A stretch of 64,000 nucleotides of DNA. Source: Phymatolithon calcareum (lineage: Eukaryota; Rhodophyta; Florideophyceae; Hapalidiales). The DNA lies in contig OZ345375.1 in assembly GCA_977006965.1 (NCBI GenBank), forward strand, positions 1,674,001 through 1,738,000. The letters run 5' to 3'. Positions 51,531-61,527 of this stretch are shown here, in pieces. The notes under the pieces are model-generated. The model ran no database searches. It had not been told where the DNA came from and saw only the letters and a list, made by a program, of their open reading frames with translations. Within the stretch, counting starts at the first letter, position 1. The number at the start of each line of letters is the position of its first letter. The position numbers and the translations under genes are program-made.

Positions 51531-53518
51531 CAATCATTTTGCATGGCATCACAAATTCCCGCGTCATATCATATTCAACTGATCGCCTCCGGCTACAATG
51601 ATTTTTCTGCTTTTTTCCTTGTTGGCTTAAAGAACCCTCAACTCGTGACAAGGTTTATCGAAGAGACATATCTCGTCTTTCGCAAAAAAAAACCTGACTG
51701 CGAGCATTTATCAACTGCATCTTCCGAAGCGATGAATGCGCTTTCAGAGATGTTTCTTGCAGATTTGAGCTCCCCGAGAAACAGGCCTTTCATAGGACTT
51801 AATTTTCAGTGGCGTAGACTTCTAAGGACAAAATCGACAACAATCTAAGCCCCAAATTCGCACTGGGTCTTTCGCGAATTCAGTGTTTTAATCAGTTTAA
51901 ATTCACTTCCTTTTTTACAGCTAAATTTGATGGAAAGACAAGAATTGTCTTCATTACTTGACTCGCTCGATTAAATTTAAACTGAAATTTATGAAGACTA
52001 TTCCAGACTTTCCATCAAAACGTAGCTGTACACCTTTCATCTTTTCGCCTTGACTCACAGACGTACTACTTCAGTGGTTTAAAGTCAACTGAGGAGGCCG
52101 AATGCCTCTGTCATGCATTTTCTCGTCACTCTTAGTGATGCGCAACAATTAAGTATGATTAATAGCTCCTGTGCTCAGACTGATAATCTCCGATTCGGAA
52201 CTCGAAGCGAGAGGGTAGATAAACTGAGTGCTTTCAGTTCTGATATCCGTCACACTATGACCATGGATCCAGAGGAAACGAGATTACATTTAGCTTTGAA
52301 GGGAGTTTATAGGGGATACTTAGCGATTTTACTTGAAAGCTCGCAATGCCTCAACTTGGAGTATCGTGGCAGCTTTTGCAAGATTCTCTAAGCTAATCTA
52401 CGTTGGCTACTTCCTTGATTCGTATTTCGCTGCCAACTAGTTCTCTTGTGAGTCTCTTGCATTCACACTCACTTTCAATGCTGAGCTTACGCGAGGCTAC
52501 AATAAGTTGTAGCGCAACTGGTTCGATCTCGACGGTAAGCCTGAAGTAGGCACCCAATGCTGATTCTGGTGTTTTGAGCAAGAATATAGCCGGAATATTA
52601 TATATGTGTCTCGAGTGAAATTTTTACAAAAATAAAAATTAACGTTGTCGGTGCACCGACTACGACTCCTAAGATGAAAGACAGAGACGACTTGGTCCTA
52701 GGTACAGGGAGAGTGGGTGGAATGTTAAAGCACGCGAGGATCCGGAGGCCTACAGTTTCTTCCGAATGATGAGCACGAGCGCGAATGCATTCCCTAGCAT
52801 TTTTAAACGAGCGTGCACGGACTGAAACCATACCCTACAAGAGAGCAATTGATAAGTAATTGCATTCATACCATTTTTGCTCAAAGCGGTGTATAAAAGT
52901 GGCACTCGTAGAGGCCCCTTAGTTTCGCATATGAGATCCTTCCATCACGGACGATCAGTCATTCTAACGTAACGCCTGCACACGAGACAATGACCGCTCG
53001 AGCTTCATGATTATGAATCAAATGTTTTCCAGTACTTGAGACGAGAGCACATCCTAGCGCAATGTTGCCACATTCGTACGGTACCCTAGCGGCTTCTAGG
53101 TAATTTCTTCTGCCGCGCTACTCTTCCATGGTTGCTCAAAGAAGCATCTAATGCAAGTCTAGGCCACCGATGAGTTGGATGTCGTGGAACGCTCCTCTCA
53201 GCACCAGCTTCACTTTGCAGAATGTTAGGATAGTCCCGATCAGCGAGTCATTCAGGTCTTAAAACTTGGCTTCAAGCGAAATAGTATATATCATCTCGTG
53301 GAAATTTTCATCTTATACTTGTCCAAGTGCACGGAGCCAAGAATTAAGAAATTTAATAAATTTACCGACTGAACCTATCTCTCTCACAAGGATTTGGGCT
53401 TGGTAATCACCTGACCTCAGGTTTTGAAACACATTCTGCACAAAGAACCAAATTAGAAAACTAGGGCGATAACAGAGTATGGTCATACATGTTGAACACT
53501 GTGTTCAAGCAAATTTTT
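51531..53518. other. Gene-free stretch
   Basis: Several short frames (for example 52,113-52,391 plus) without recognisable domains. Confidence 0.35.
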
Positions 53519-53524
53519 TGGACA

Positions 53525-54227
53525 CAGTCCTACGACTGGTGGGTAGGGGTAGGAGCGAGCATGCATGTGTCACAATAAAATTTGGCTTCGATTTGCGCTT
53601 GAGTAGGTTATTGCGCCCTCGTCATGCCGAGGCGAAGATTCTCTCCTGTTCGCGGCGCCCTTCGGCACCATTGATCACGACTAAGTTCACTCCAAGAAGC
53701 AAACCATATGAAGCGGGAGAAGTCGATCTGGACTTTCCATCTGCGGTTTTTTTGGGACACTGCATTTTTCGAGACAGGCGTCTGCTCAGTGTATTAGACC
53801 CCGACCTGATCGTGCTACAAGTGTTTTAGAAGTAGCTCAATTCCAAAAGCCGTTGAATTGGCACATGCTACCTACAATGTGCTTCATAAAGCATATTTCG
53901 ATTTTTAAGGATGACAGCTTCCTAAAATGCTTATATTGTGATGGATACTTGATTGAATCCAGAGATAAGGCCCTGGCTTCGGAGCCACTTTGTGCCCAAA
54001 AATGCCCCACGTAGAAAAGTCTAGATTGGCTTCTCCCGCTTCAACTGGTGTGTTTCTCGGATTGAATTGATTCGTGTACACAGTTGCCAAAGGGTGCCGA
54101 AAATTGGGGAGAACCTTCGCCTCGGCATAGTGAGGGCGCAATAACCGACTGAAACGCAAAACAAATCCGGATTTTGTTATGATACATGTAAGCTCGCGCC
54201 GAATCCTAACGACCAGTCGTAGGACTG
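53525..54227. mobile_element. Foldback element with ~280-bp inverted arms
   Basis: The left arm (53525 to about 53,800) and the right arm (about 53,955 to 54227) are inverted copies, visible both in DNA (CAGTCCTACGACTGG at the outer ends, GTTATTGCGCCCTC, ATGCCGAGGCGAAG) and as two related peptides on opposite strands (RLLRP-AEAK-L and EAGE-LDF). Direct TGGACA occurs at the outer borders (53519-53524 and 54226-54231, the latter overlapping the arm end), a possible short target duplication. Central spacer about 150 bp. No transposase seen. Confidence 0.7.
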
Positions 54228-54689
54228 GACAGGAGCGTCAGTTCGGGCACTTGCGCAAGGAAAGACGAATTTCCTCAATATGACAAATGCAATTCGAAAT
54301 TGAACCTACATCTATGATAACGGTTGTATGATACAGAAAAGTTTTGTGCAGGAGTCTGTCGAACATCGTCTTTTCTACTACCCGAATGGCATCGTTATAC
54401 CAGCCATTGTCCCCAGAAATATTAAAAATGGGGATGGAGTAAAGATACTCCAACAGCTCTACTTTCCAAATTAAGAAGAAGACTAGCCAAGATTGCAGGG
54501 GCGCAGCTGGAACTGAAAACGATGGACAGATTCATGGTTTCAGGCAAGGCACCTGGCAGTCCTCATTCATAAAAATGGAGAAAAAACAGGAAAATCGGTG
54601 AGTGTGGAAAATCATAATTTCGAAAAATCACCTACCCTACCAAGCAGCAAAGACTGAAAGAGAGTAGACTTAGACAATCAATGGAGCAC

Positions 54690-55250
54690 TTTATGACACC
54701 TCGAAAATTTCCAGATGCTTTGCACCACAGAATTGTGTTTCCCGAAATCAATTTGGACAATGCTGTCATTCGTGGACACGCGACCACCGCATTCGCAAAT
54801 AATGTGAACACCAGCTCAAAGCTCGATATGGCTATTCTTCTATGCAATAAAGATGGCAATACGAGCCTAATCCATTACCCGCCAAGTAATTGCCACTATT
54901 TCATTCGCTCCGTATTCGCCGCAGATATTTATGCCCTTTCCGACTTTAAAATTTTTCGTATACTCAAACGAATGATTTTTCCACACTATTCAGCAAGAAT
55001 ATTCCGATCCAGCGTTTCAAAAATTCTAAATCGATCTTGGATACGATCACCAAACTCACTCCAGTTAGTGAGAAACAATTACTAATCGATATTGTCGCGC
55101 TTCTCGATGCATACTCAATCGGGTAAACCAGACTATCGGGCACATTTAATTAGTCGACAACATCCCCGAACCTCGCACCGAAAAGGAACTCCCTTTCTCA
55201 CACCTCCCAAGCAGGAAAACGGAACCATACTGGCAATCAGTGGATCATCC
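54690..55250 (+). pseudogene. Ty1/copia RNase H relic
   Basis: One frame reads IRGHATTAFANN, LDMAILLCNKDG, IHYPPSNCHYFIRSVFAADIYALSDF, following the copia RNase H order (ADAAFANN, LG-I-LLCD, SVLAAEIYALADAFD). After a frameshift another frame reads NSKSILDTITKLTPVSEKQ and LLIDIVALLDAYSIG, matching the TDSKSLFDTITK ... EKRLLIDIAALREAY block. The terminal IGHI block is in a third frame. Reverse transcriptase and integrase were not found upstream. Confidence 0.75.
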
Positions 55251-56960
55251 CCGAACCAAACTCCAAAAAGTAGGCTTGAGATATATTAAGTTCAGACTAA
55301 TGTCATCCATTCAATAGAGCTTCAGTGACATGACTCCAGACTCCGTTGTTTCTGACTCCGCCTCTATGGCTCCTGACTACTCCTGAATTGTCGGCAATGA
55401 TTAATTAGATGATTTGAATTTGTTCTGTTAATCCGGCACTCGTAACTGATATGATTTTCGGTCTTATTAGTAATGTCGTGAACTATCCTGTGTTTGATAC
55501 TACCCCGTGTGACGATGCACGAAAGCCTACCGTAGTGTACACCGTAGTCAAGTCTAGGTCGCTACCACTCCTAGAGCTACAACGCTCGTGGTTGGTGTGT
55601 TGTGGAGCGCAGTATTTACCGCTTCAGCTGAATCATCACTTCGTCTCCAATTGGTTGTCGTCAGTGTACAAGATGGCATCCGATTTCGTGTTGTTTACAG
55701 TTCTACAAGGGTGATATCTCTGTCTTGGTAAAAGGTCTATTGGTTGGTTCTCGTTACATCCGCTTCTCTCTTGCTCGTCTTCAGCTTCTGGTCCTCTTCC
55801 TGTCATCCTTACATACCGCCGGCACCTGTGTCACGCTGATGGAGCTCGGCGGCATCCCAAAATAAGCACGAAAATTTATGTTGTTTTTATGCTTAATGCA
55901 CGTCACGGCCCCCGCCATATGCAGCGTTCCCGCTCTCAGGAGTACATTACACCTCAAGACATCTCACCGGGTGATTACAGCATTACCTGGACACACCTGT
56001 TGATCAATTCAGACCGCCCTCAATACTCCTGCCGGAGGTCAGATAAGGATGCTTGAGCTGATTGGTGCACGGAGCTATTTTCGCCCCTAGCGCCTGATCC
56101 GCTTAACCGTGACATTTCGCCGAGCCAAGTGGGATGCGAACCGGCGATTGATCATATGTGCCATCATCCAGTCCTCAGTGTAAGAAAAACCACTCAACAA
56201 CGCGCTGATAACCGAAGCAAGAGGGGTTCCTTTTATTTCAGAAATTCTTAGACATTCGCGTTGTTGTGATTTCCGTAATTTCATTTTACCTTAGGGTTAT
56301 ATCGTTTGCTATCGTAGTCTATATAAGTAGCACCAGCCACCCTGCCTTGATAAAGAAAACAAGCTCACCCCGAGAACAGGACCAGCCCTAGCACTGTTAC
56401 TCACTATATCCAACTATCCACACATTTCACTCCACATGTGTATATAGCTCGCGCTCGTCTTGAGCTTCAGCCAGTTCCACAGACATCAGATACTAAAACT
56501 AAAAATGCCCACCATCGGAGCGAGGCTGGAACGCTCTCTGCACATGTCAACCAAACGCCCCAATCTGCCACGAAAATATCGATCGGTCCTAACTCCTGCT
56601 CGCATTGATTTGAGAATAAGCGAGACGTACACACATAATGAACTATTCAAGCTCCTCGCCCATGACTCCAGCTAAACGCAATTCCGGGGAATTGCGTCCT
56701 AACGCTTGTCGAACTGAACAAGGACACAGGCATAGGAAATCAAATGGAATGGAGCACTAAAATAGAAGGGGAGGAATTTCCTTGGCTTCCAGTGGGGTCT
56801 CGGTTAGTCTTGAATATGTTAGTAGTTGCCGTCCAACAAGGTCATTGTGTGGCGTCCAACGCCACTATCATACTCTCCATTTCCTATAAAACTAGCTCCC
56901 TTCAAATTGTCATTACAGCTTGCATTTACAGCAAGCCCTTACATATGGCATTACAGTCAT
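55251..56960. other. Possible 3' LTR remnant zone
   Basis: Downstream of the copia relic. A TATATAAG lies at 56320-56327, in the position a U3 promoter would have in a 3' LTR. I could not define TG...CA ends or a second LTR, so no element is called. A degenerate (GACTCC)n run is near 55,330-55,375. Confidence 0.3.
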
Positions 56961-57167
56961 TACAGTGGCGGCGCCTGCGGCGGGCTAGGGAAGCCGCGAA
57001 GCGGCTTCTAGATTCTTCTATTGATCTATTTTCCATTTTGCCAAGTCACCCATTGATCCAATTCTTTTTCTATAAAGGTCCCCGTGAAGTGGCACCCTCG
57101 GCGTTTTGCAAGGGAACAACCCGATCACAGCCAGTGTGCCAACTTGCGCGTTTAATACCGCACACAA

Positions 57168-58204
57168 TTGGAGCGCATCTTCAATTTTTACCACATTAAC
57201 GTTCACGAATGGGCGGTTTGTCAAATTGCAGACAGCTGCGCTCTCAACAAGTGTATTGGTGAGAAGATGCATATACCGCATGTTGAATGTTGCAATCACG
57301 AACTAGAACTTGAGGTGAATAACATGGTTTCGTCTCCCAACTTGAAGCGTACTACCATGCGTGAATGCAAAGGTAGTATCAAGAACCGCTCTATGCTACA
57401 TCGTTTGACGAGTTTTTCACCCGTCCTTCCGTCAGAAACGCGATGGTCTGGGTTATGCAACATGGTGAGTCGGTTTGTTCGAATTCGCTCCGAGTTGGAA
57501 GAAGTAGCAGATACTGATGACTTGGACTTGACTATTTCTCGTACAACTCGGATTCGAACGCAGTGCAACAAGCTAGCGTTGCATCTGGACGGTATCAACA
57601 CCGTCTCGAAGGCACTGCAGAAGCGCGGTGCGACACTGGATGAGTGTTGTTTTTCTCGATTCACTTTACCGAAACTATCGAAGACCAAAAGGACAATGTT
57701 GCTGCACCGTTGTATGGGTGTACGCTGAAGCACAAATACATCAAGTTACACTCTTCACATTGGCCAAGTTCAGTATTTGAAGCGGGCGTTGTCAAAATAC
57801 AGCGTCGAGAAACGGATATGATGGCGGACAATGAACGTTCAGCATGTGCACATCTGAAAAAGTCTACTTAAACGATATCAGATGATAGTACGCTATCAAT
57901 GTCGGACATTTTCAAGAAACGCAAGCGCCGGCTTCGAGACCCAGTCCAATCTTATATGAATCTGCTCTTTATTCTCGGGTCGTCCGCTCAATTTGAGCGC
58001 CTGTTTTCGCTTGCTGGTGGGATTCTAGTGAATAACCGACAAAGTATCACGCCGTTACTCTTTGAGTCTCTTCTGCTTTTGAGAGTGAACCGAATTTACT
58101 GGGATTTTCAAACTTTTGCTGGCGCCATGTCAAATTCACGCAGCGCCCGAGTTGCTGAAAGAGTCGGAGAAGATGCCGAGCAGGAGCTCTTCTTGGAATT
58201 GTGA
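57168..58204 (+). pseudogene. hAT transposase pseudogene
   Basis: Three successive frames carry hAT features. Frame 1: HIPHVECCNHELELEVNN and PSETRWSGLCNMVSRFV, the HIPCxAHxLNL and TRWNS regions. Frame 2 (to ~57,871): SSVFEAGVVKIQ and DNERSACAHL. Frame 3 (57,899 to 58,204): SSAQFERLFSLAGGILVNNR, SITPLLFESLLLLRVNRIYWD, the hATC dimerisation domain. At least two frameshifts, no ATG at the expected place and no BED finger are seen. A CAGTGGCGG (56963) with a nearby G/C hairpin could be the 5' terminus, but no matching right TIR was found. It is unrelated in detail to the intact 8.9-kb hAT-derived gene. Confidence 0.75.
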
Positions 58205-58339
58205 TGGAATATGTCGTTTCAAATGAAGCCAGTAGCAATAGTGGTATTGGTAGATTAAAGCATATTGCCGTAGGTATTTGCGGAAGGGAGCTATTGACAA
58301 TAGTTACTGCTCATTAGCTTCATGTCCCAATAAAACTAC

Positions 58340-58596
58340 GATATATTGCTCCCAAGGCCTGGATGTGTAGTACCGACTGTAACGAAACGGTTGAACATCT
58401 AATGCTACGCTGTGGTGGACGTTTTGCTTCCAGACGCAAGTTTATTGGACGAGTACGTACCAATACCGTAGAGGAATTATGCCGTGAGAGACCCACAGAC
58501 GTACTCAAATTTCTAAACAATGAGAAAACGTTTTCGAACAGCCGCAGTCGCTCACCACTTGCGTGAAAGAGCTTTCCGCAATAAGGAAAGAAAGAA
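58340..58596 (+). repeat. LINE 3' end with zf-RVT-type C-terminus and (GAAA)n tail
   Basis: The frame near 58,363-58,566 reads CSTDCNETVEHLMLRCGG followed by R-rich sequence, the CxxC...ExxxHLxxxC pattern found at the C-terminus of LINE reverse transcriptase proteins. It is followed within 20 bp by AAGGAAAGAAAGAAAGAAA. This is a 5'-truncated LINE inserted downstream of the hAT pseudogene. Confidence 0.65.
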
Positions 58597-58656
58597 AGAA
58601 ACTCAATGTGTCATCAACTAAAGACTATCCTAGAGTACGGCGATGGTGTCGAATGC

Positions 58657-58912
58657 AATTGTTTGTTTGTTTGCTTATTGCATGATATTCGAGCTATATT
58701 AAGGTACCTCACGTCTAGGTGGCCTCTAAGATGTTCACGAGCTGGATGCATTCTGGGTACTCGCGTAACTGCTTCCGACGAGTACTGCGGCACGCCACTA
58801 TACGGCGAAATCCGTGTGCCCTTTGCGGAACGCAATTCTTGCTTGTGACAGGACTCGAACCGGCGACCTTACATTCCTTCCTGTATCATACCGAGACATA
58901 CGCAGAGGTTTT
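58657..58912 (-). mobile_element. tRNA-derived SINE, near full length
   Basis: On the minus strand: a tRNA-like head with A-box-like GTATGTCTCGGTATG and B-box GGTTCGAGTCC (about 58,867-58,855), then a body of ~150 bp including CGCGAGTACCCAGAATGCATCC, and a (CAAA)n tail AATAAGCAAACAAACAAACAA near 58,657-58,677. The 17.9-kb copy shares the body and the tail. It lies directly after the A-rich tail of a LINE fragment. Confidence 0.65.
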
Positions 58913-58914
58913 TT

Positions 58915-58985
58915 TTGCAACTGTTTAGTAGTTTATTTCAAAGCCCTCATTAACACTCCTAAGACTGTACGGGAGCAGCTTCTCG
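58915..58985 (-). repeat. LINE 3' end, A-rich tail
   Basis: Minus-strand order GAAGCTGCTCCCGTAC, AGTCTTAGGAGTG, GAGGGCTTT, AATAAAC, then A8 directly adjoining the SINE head. Same family as the 1,695 copy. Confidence 0.5.
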
Positions 58986-59840
58986 TAACTTGTTCGTCCT
59001 AGTATATCGCCTGGTCCCTAATACAGGGACTCGTAGTTCTCCATATTGTCAATTATGGTGACGCAGTAGAGTAGTATGGAGTCTAATGCCTTTTCCGTTT
59101 TTAACATTTCTCCAGAGTCCAGTTCATACTTTTCTAGGTTCATGCGTATGGCCTCCAGGTGGCCTCTGCTGTCGACATGCGCACAGATGCGCGGAGGCAG
59201 TTATACCACTATACCACAGGTGGAAATGCAATTGTGAATCCACTCCAGCTGTGTCGAAACAGAGCGTAACTGGGCGCGACAGAGGTGTCGAAGTTCCTGA
59301 AGTGGATCACAGGATCCCTGTTGCCGTCGATGACGAGAATATCTTAGTGTCTTACGGGGCGGAAAAGCCGTTATGAAATTGGCGCTGATAGCAGGAACTG
59401 TGGGCTTCCCGTAAGACGCGTAGTTTTCTCTTGCAGTTCACGTTCTTAAGGAGCTTATGAATACCCAAATTCCATTTATGGTTAAAGGACGACAGAAGTT
59501 CCGTAGACACGCTGAATGAACAGCCATGTAGAAGCGGACAAATAATGTAGAACTGTGGGTTCTGATGGATCAGTAGACGTACAGGGTGTGGATAATGAAG
59601 GCACGGAATATCATGTAACTTTCACTTTCTGTTAAAGGACGCGGTAGATGCGCTTGCCAAGCAAGGCATCTTAGGGATCTTGTCACCTTTCAAGAGCCGC
59701 ACAAGGGCATCCGGCTCTGGCAGAGGACCTGAACTTTCGCACAGACGTGCGGAAGTGATTATTCACTAGCTTATCGAGGCACTAGTCTCGGCTAATTTTG
59801 GCATTCCGATCTATCTAGTTCAGGTAGAAGATAAATCAAC
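58986..59840 (-). repeat. Retroposon debris including a tRNA-Gly-like SINE head
   Basis: On the minus strand TGGTATAGTGGTATAACTGCC (59199-59216 region) matches the A-box and D-arm of eukaryotic tRNA-Gly; a GTCGACA near 59,170 may be a degenerate B-box. No intact tRNA fold. The rest of this stretch shows no gene. Confidence 0.4.
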
Positions 59841-60295
59841 ACGAAGCTTTTAAAAAAGCCCCACAGTCATACAATTATAATGGCAAGACGCCCTCAGGTG
59901 CTACCCACCATAGGGCAGCTCAACTCCTATTTCTGGTATTTCATCTGAGCCCCTAGCATGTACCCGGTTGTTTTTAATAACACTTCCTAAAAGTTTCCGA
60001 AGCGTCGCTTCTTCTTTCAGTGCAGGCCTTTTTCATTCTGCATACTCTCGATGATGCTTTTGTTGAAGAGCAAAAGGTCATCTAGTGCTGACCCATTGTA
60101 GGTGCTGTACACACTTTGTGCAGGGAAGGACCACATGCCGGTGCGCTGGAGTTGTCGCACGACTTCACGACATACGTTCCTAGGTTGGTTAGAAGGTCGA
60201 ACAGGCAGCAAAGGTGTGTGGCGAGAAAAACTAGCGCGGGTGTTCTTTGCTTTCCCAATGAGACGCTGCTCGAGTGAGCAATTGCGCTTCTGCAC
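59841..60295 (-). repeat. LINE fragment with coding remnant and 3' end
   Basis: Minus-strand frame 60295-60017 (GKAKNTRASFSRHTPLLPV, QPRNVCREVVRQLQRTG) continues after a frameshift as ALKEEATLRKLLGSVIKNN ... VELPYGG and a stop, then a UTR and the LINE 3' motif ending near 59,841 (GGCGTCTTGCC, GACTGTGGGGC, TTTTTAAAAG). The coding part is not assigned to a domain. Confidence 0.5.
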
Positions 60296-60321
60296 TGAAG
60301 AAGAAAAACCAATGTTCTAGC

Positions 60322-60385
60322 AAGGTTTTTTTTTGAATTTGGAATTTATTGAACGCCCTCAGTAACACTCATGAGACTGCAAGGT
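60322..60385 (-). repeat. LINE 3' end with A9 tail
   Basis: Minus-strand CTTGCAGTCTCATGAGTG, GAGGGCG, AATAAATTCC, then A9. Same family and orientation as the copies at 59,841 and 58,915; the three form a same-direction series. Confidence 0.5.
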
Positions 60386-61527
60386 TCTAGCAAGGTGCTG
60401 TTTATCGATGAGAATGAAACACTTGCGCGCCTGCCCACTTGTTCGCTTGTAGTCTATATCCAATTCTTTGTAGGCAAAAGATTTCTGAAACTATTTGTGC
60501 GTAATCGAATGGGCTTTATGCTTTCCTCCACACTCGGTACTCGCCAGATTGTATGCTGAACGCTTTGAAGAGACAGACGCAATTTTGTGCGATATTTCTC
60601 TAGTATCGAGCTTCGTCCCCGAGAGTTCTATTCTTTCGGAAAGCTTACCGTCGGGCATATTAGCACCCTCAGGCATTCTACAGTCCCTCAGATTTGAATT
60701 TCCTTGTGTGGAAACAAAGGTGTCTCATATCGAACCCTTTGCCCTGGCACCGCAAATGAGCACTCTGGGGTCGCTTATACTAGCTTAGCCGACGGCCCTA
60801 TGCCCATCTCGAGGGTATATCGAACATTTTCTGAAGCGCACCTATGTCTCTCGCCACCAATATGAGGCCGACTGCAAATATGTTCAGGGAAGCATAGGCA
60901 CTCGAATCATTGCATTTTTACAGTCGTTACTTTCCGTGGGTATCCATTAAGGTAATGCGTAGGGTCTGACGTATCGCGGATATTGTCTTAACTCCTCGGT
61001 TGTGCGACCAGACGGCTCTGTACGTGTCATACTGTACATATGGGAGAAACCCGTCCCCTCCTGACGACAAGCCAACACTGTTAGTGTGCCGTGGCTCCGA
61101 TTTATAAGTTTCTGAAGACGTTAGTCAAAGACCAACATCACGCTTCGACGGGCAAATACTCCCAAGAACAGAGACAAAAGGGTAAAAATGCCAGGAGGAA
61201 GAGTTCTGTTTCGTACTGTACTGGAGGGAAGTTTTTATTTGGAAAATATCGTACAACGCGCATCCAAACCGCACGCCCTGACTGCAAAGAAAGAGAAACC
61301 AAAGACACGGCAAGAAGAGACCAGAGTCTCCAGCATACGGTGAACACCGTCATCGACGTGACACGGCTCGAGCAAAACTGCAAGATGCCGTGACAAGCTA
61401 GCAAAATGTAGTTAAACGGGAAGAAGAGGTCAATGTAAAAAGGCACCTCTTCCTCCAAGAAAAAGAAAAATCGCCCTCACCATGCGCCCAGGTTCATTAG
61501 AGCCCCACGAAACAGCTCGCTCGCGCA
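60386..61527. other. Gene-free stretch downstream of the kinase gene
   Basis: Short frames only. This is the 3' side of the DYRK gene. Confidence 0.4.

Noticed and set aside
56087-56284. tRNA-like sequence on the minus strand (GGTTCGCATCC)
   Set aside because: Only a B-box-like word; no convincing A-box or cloverleaf.
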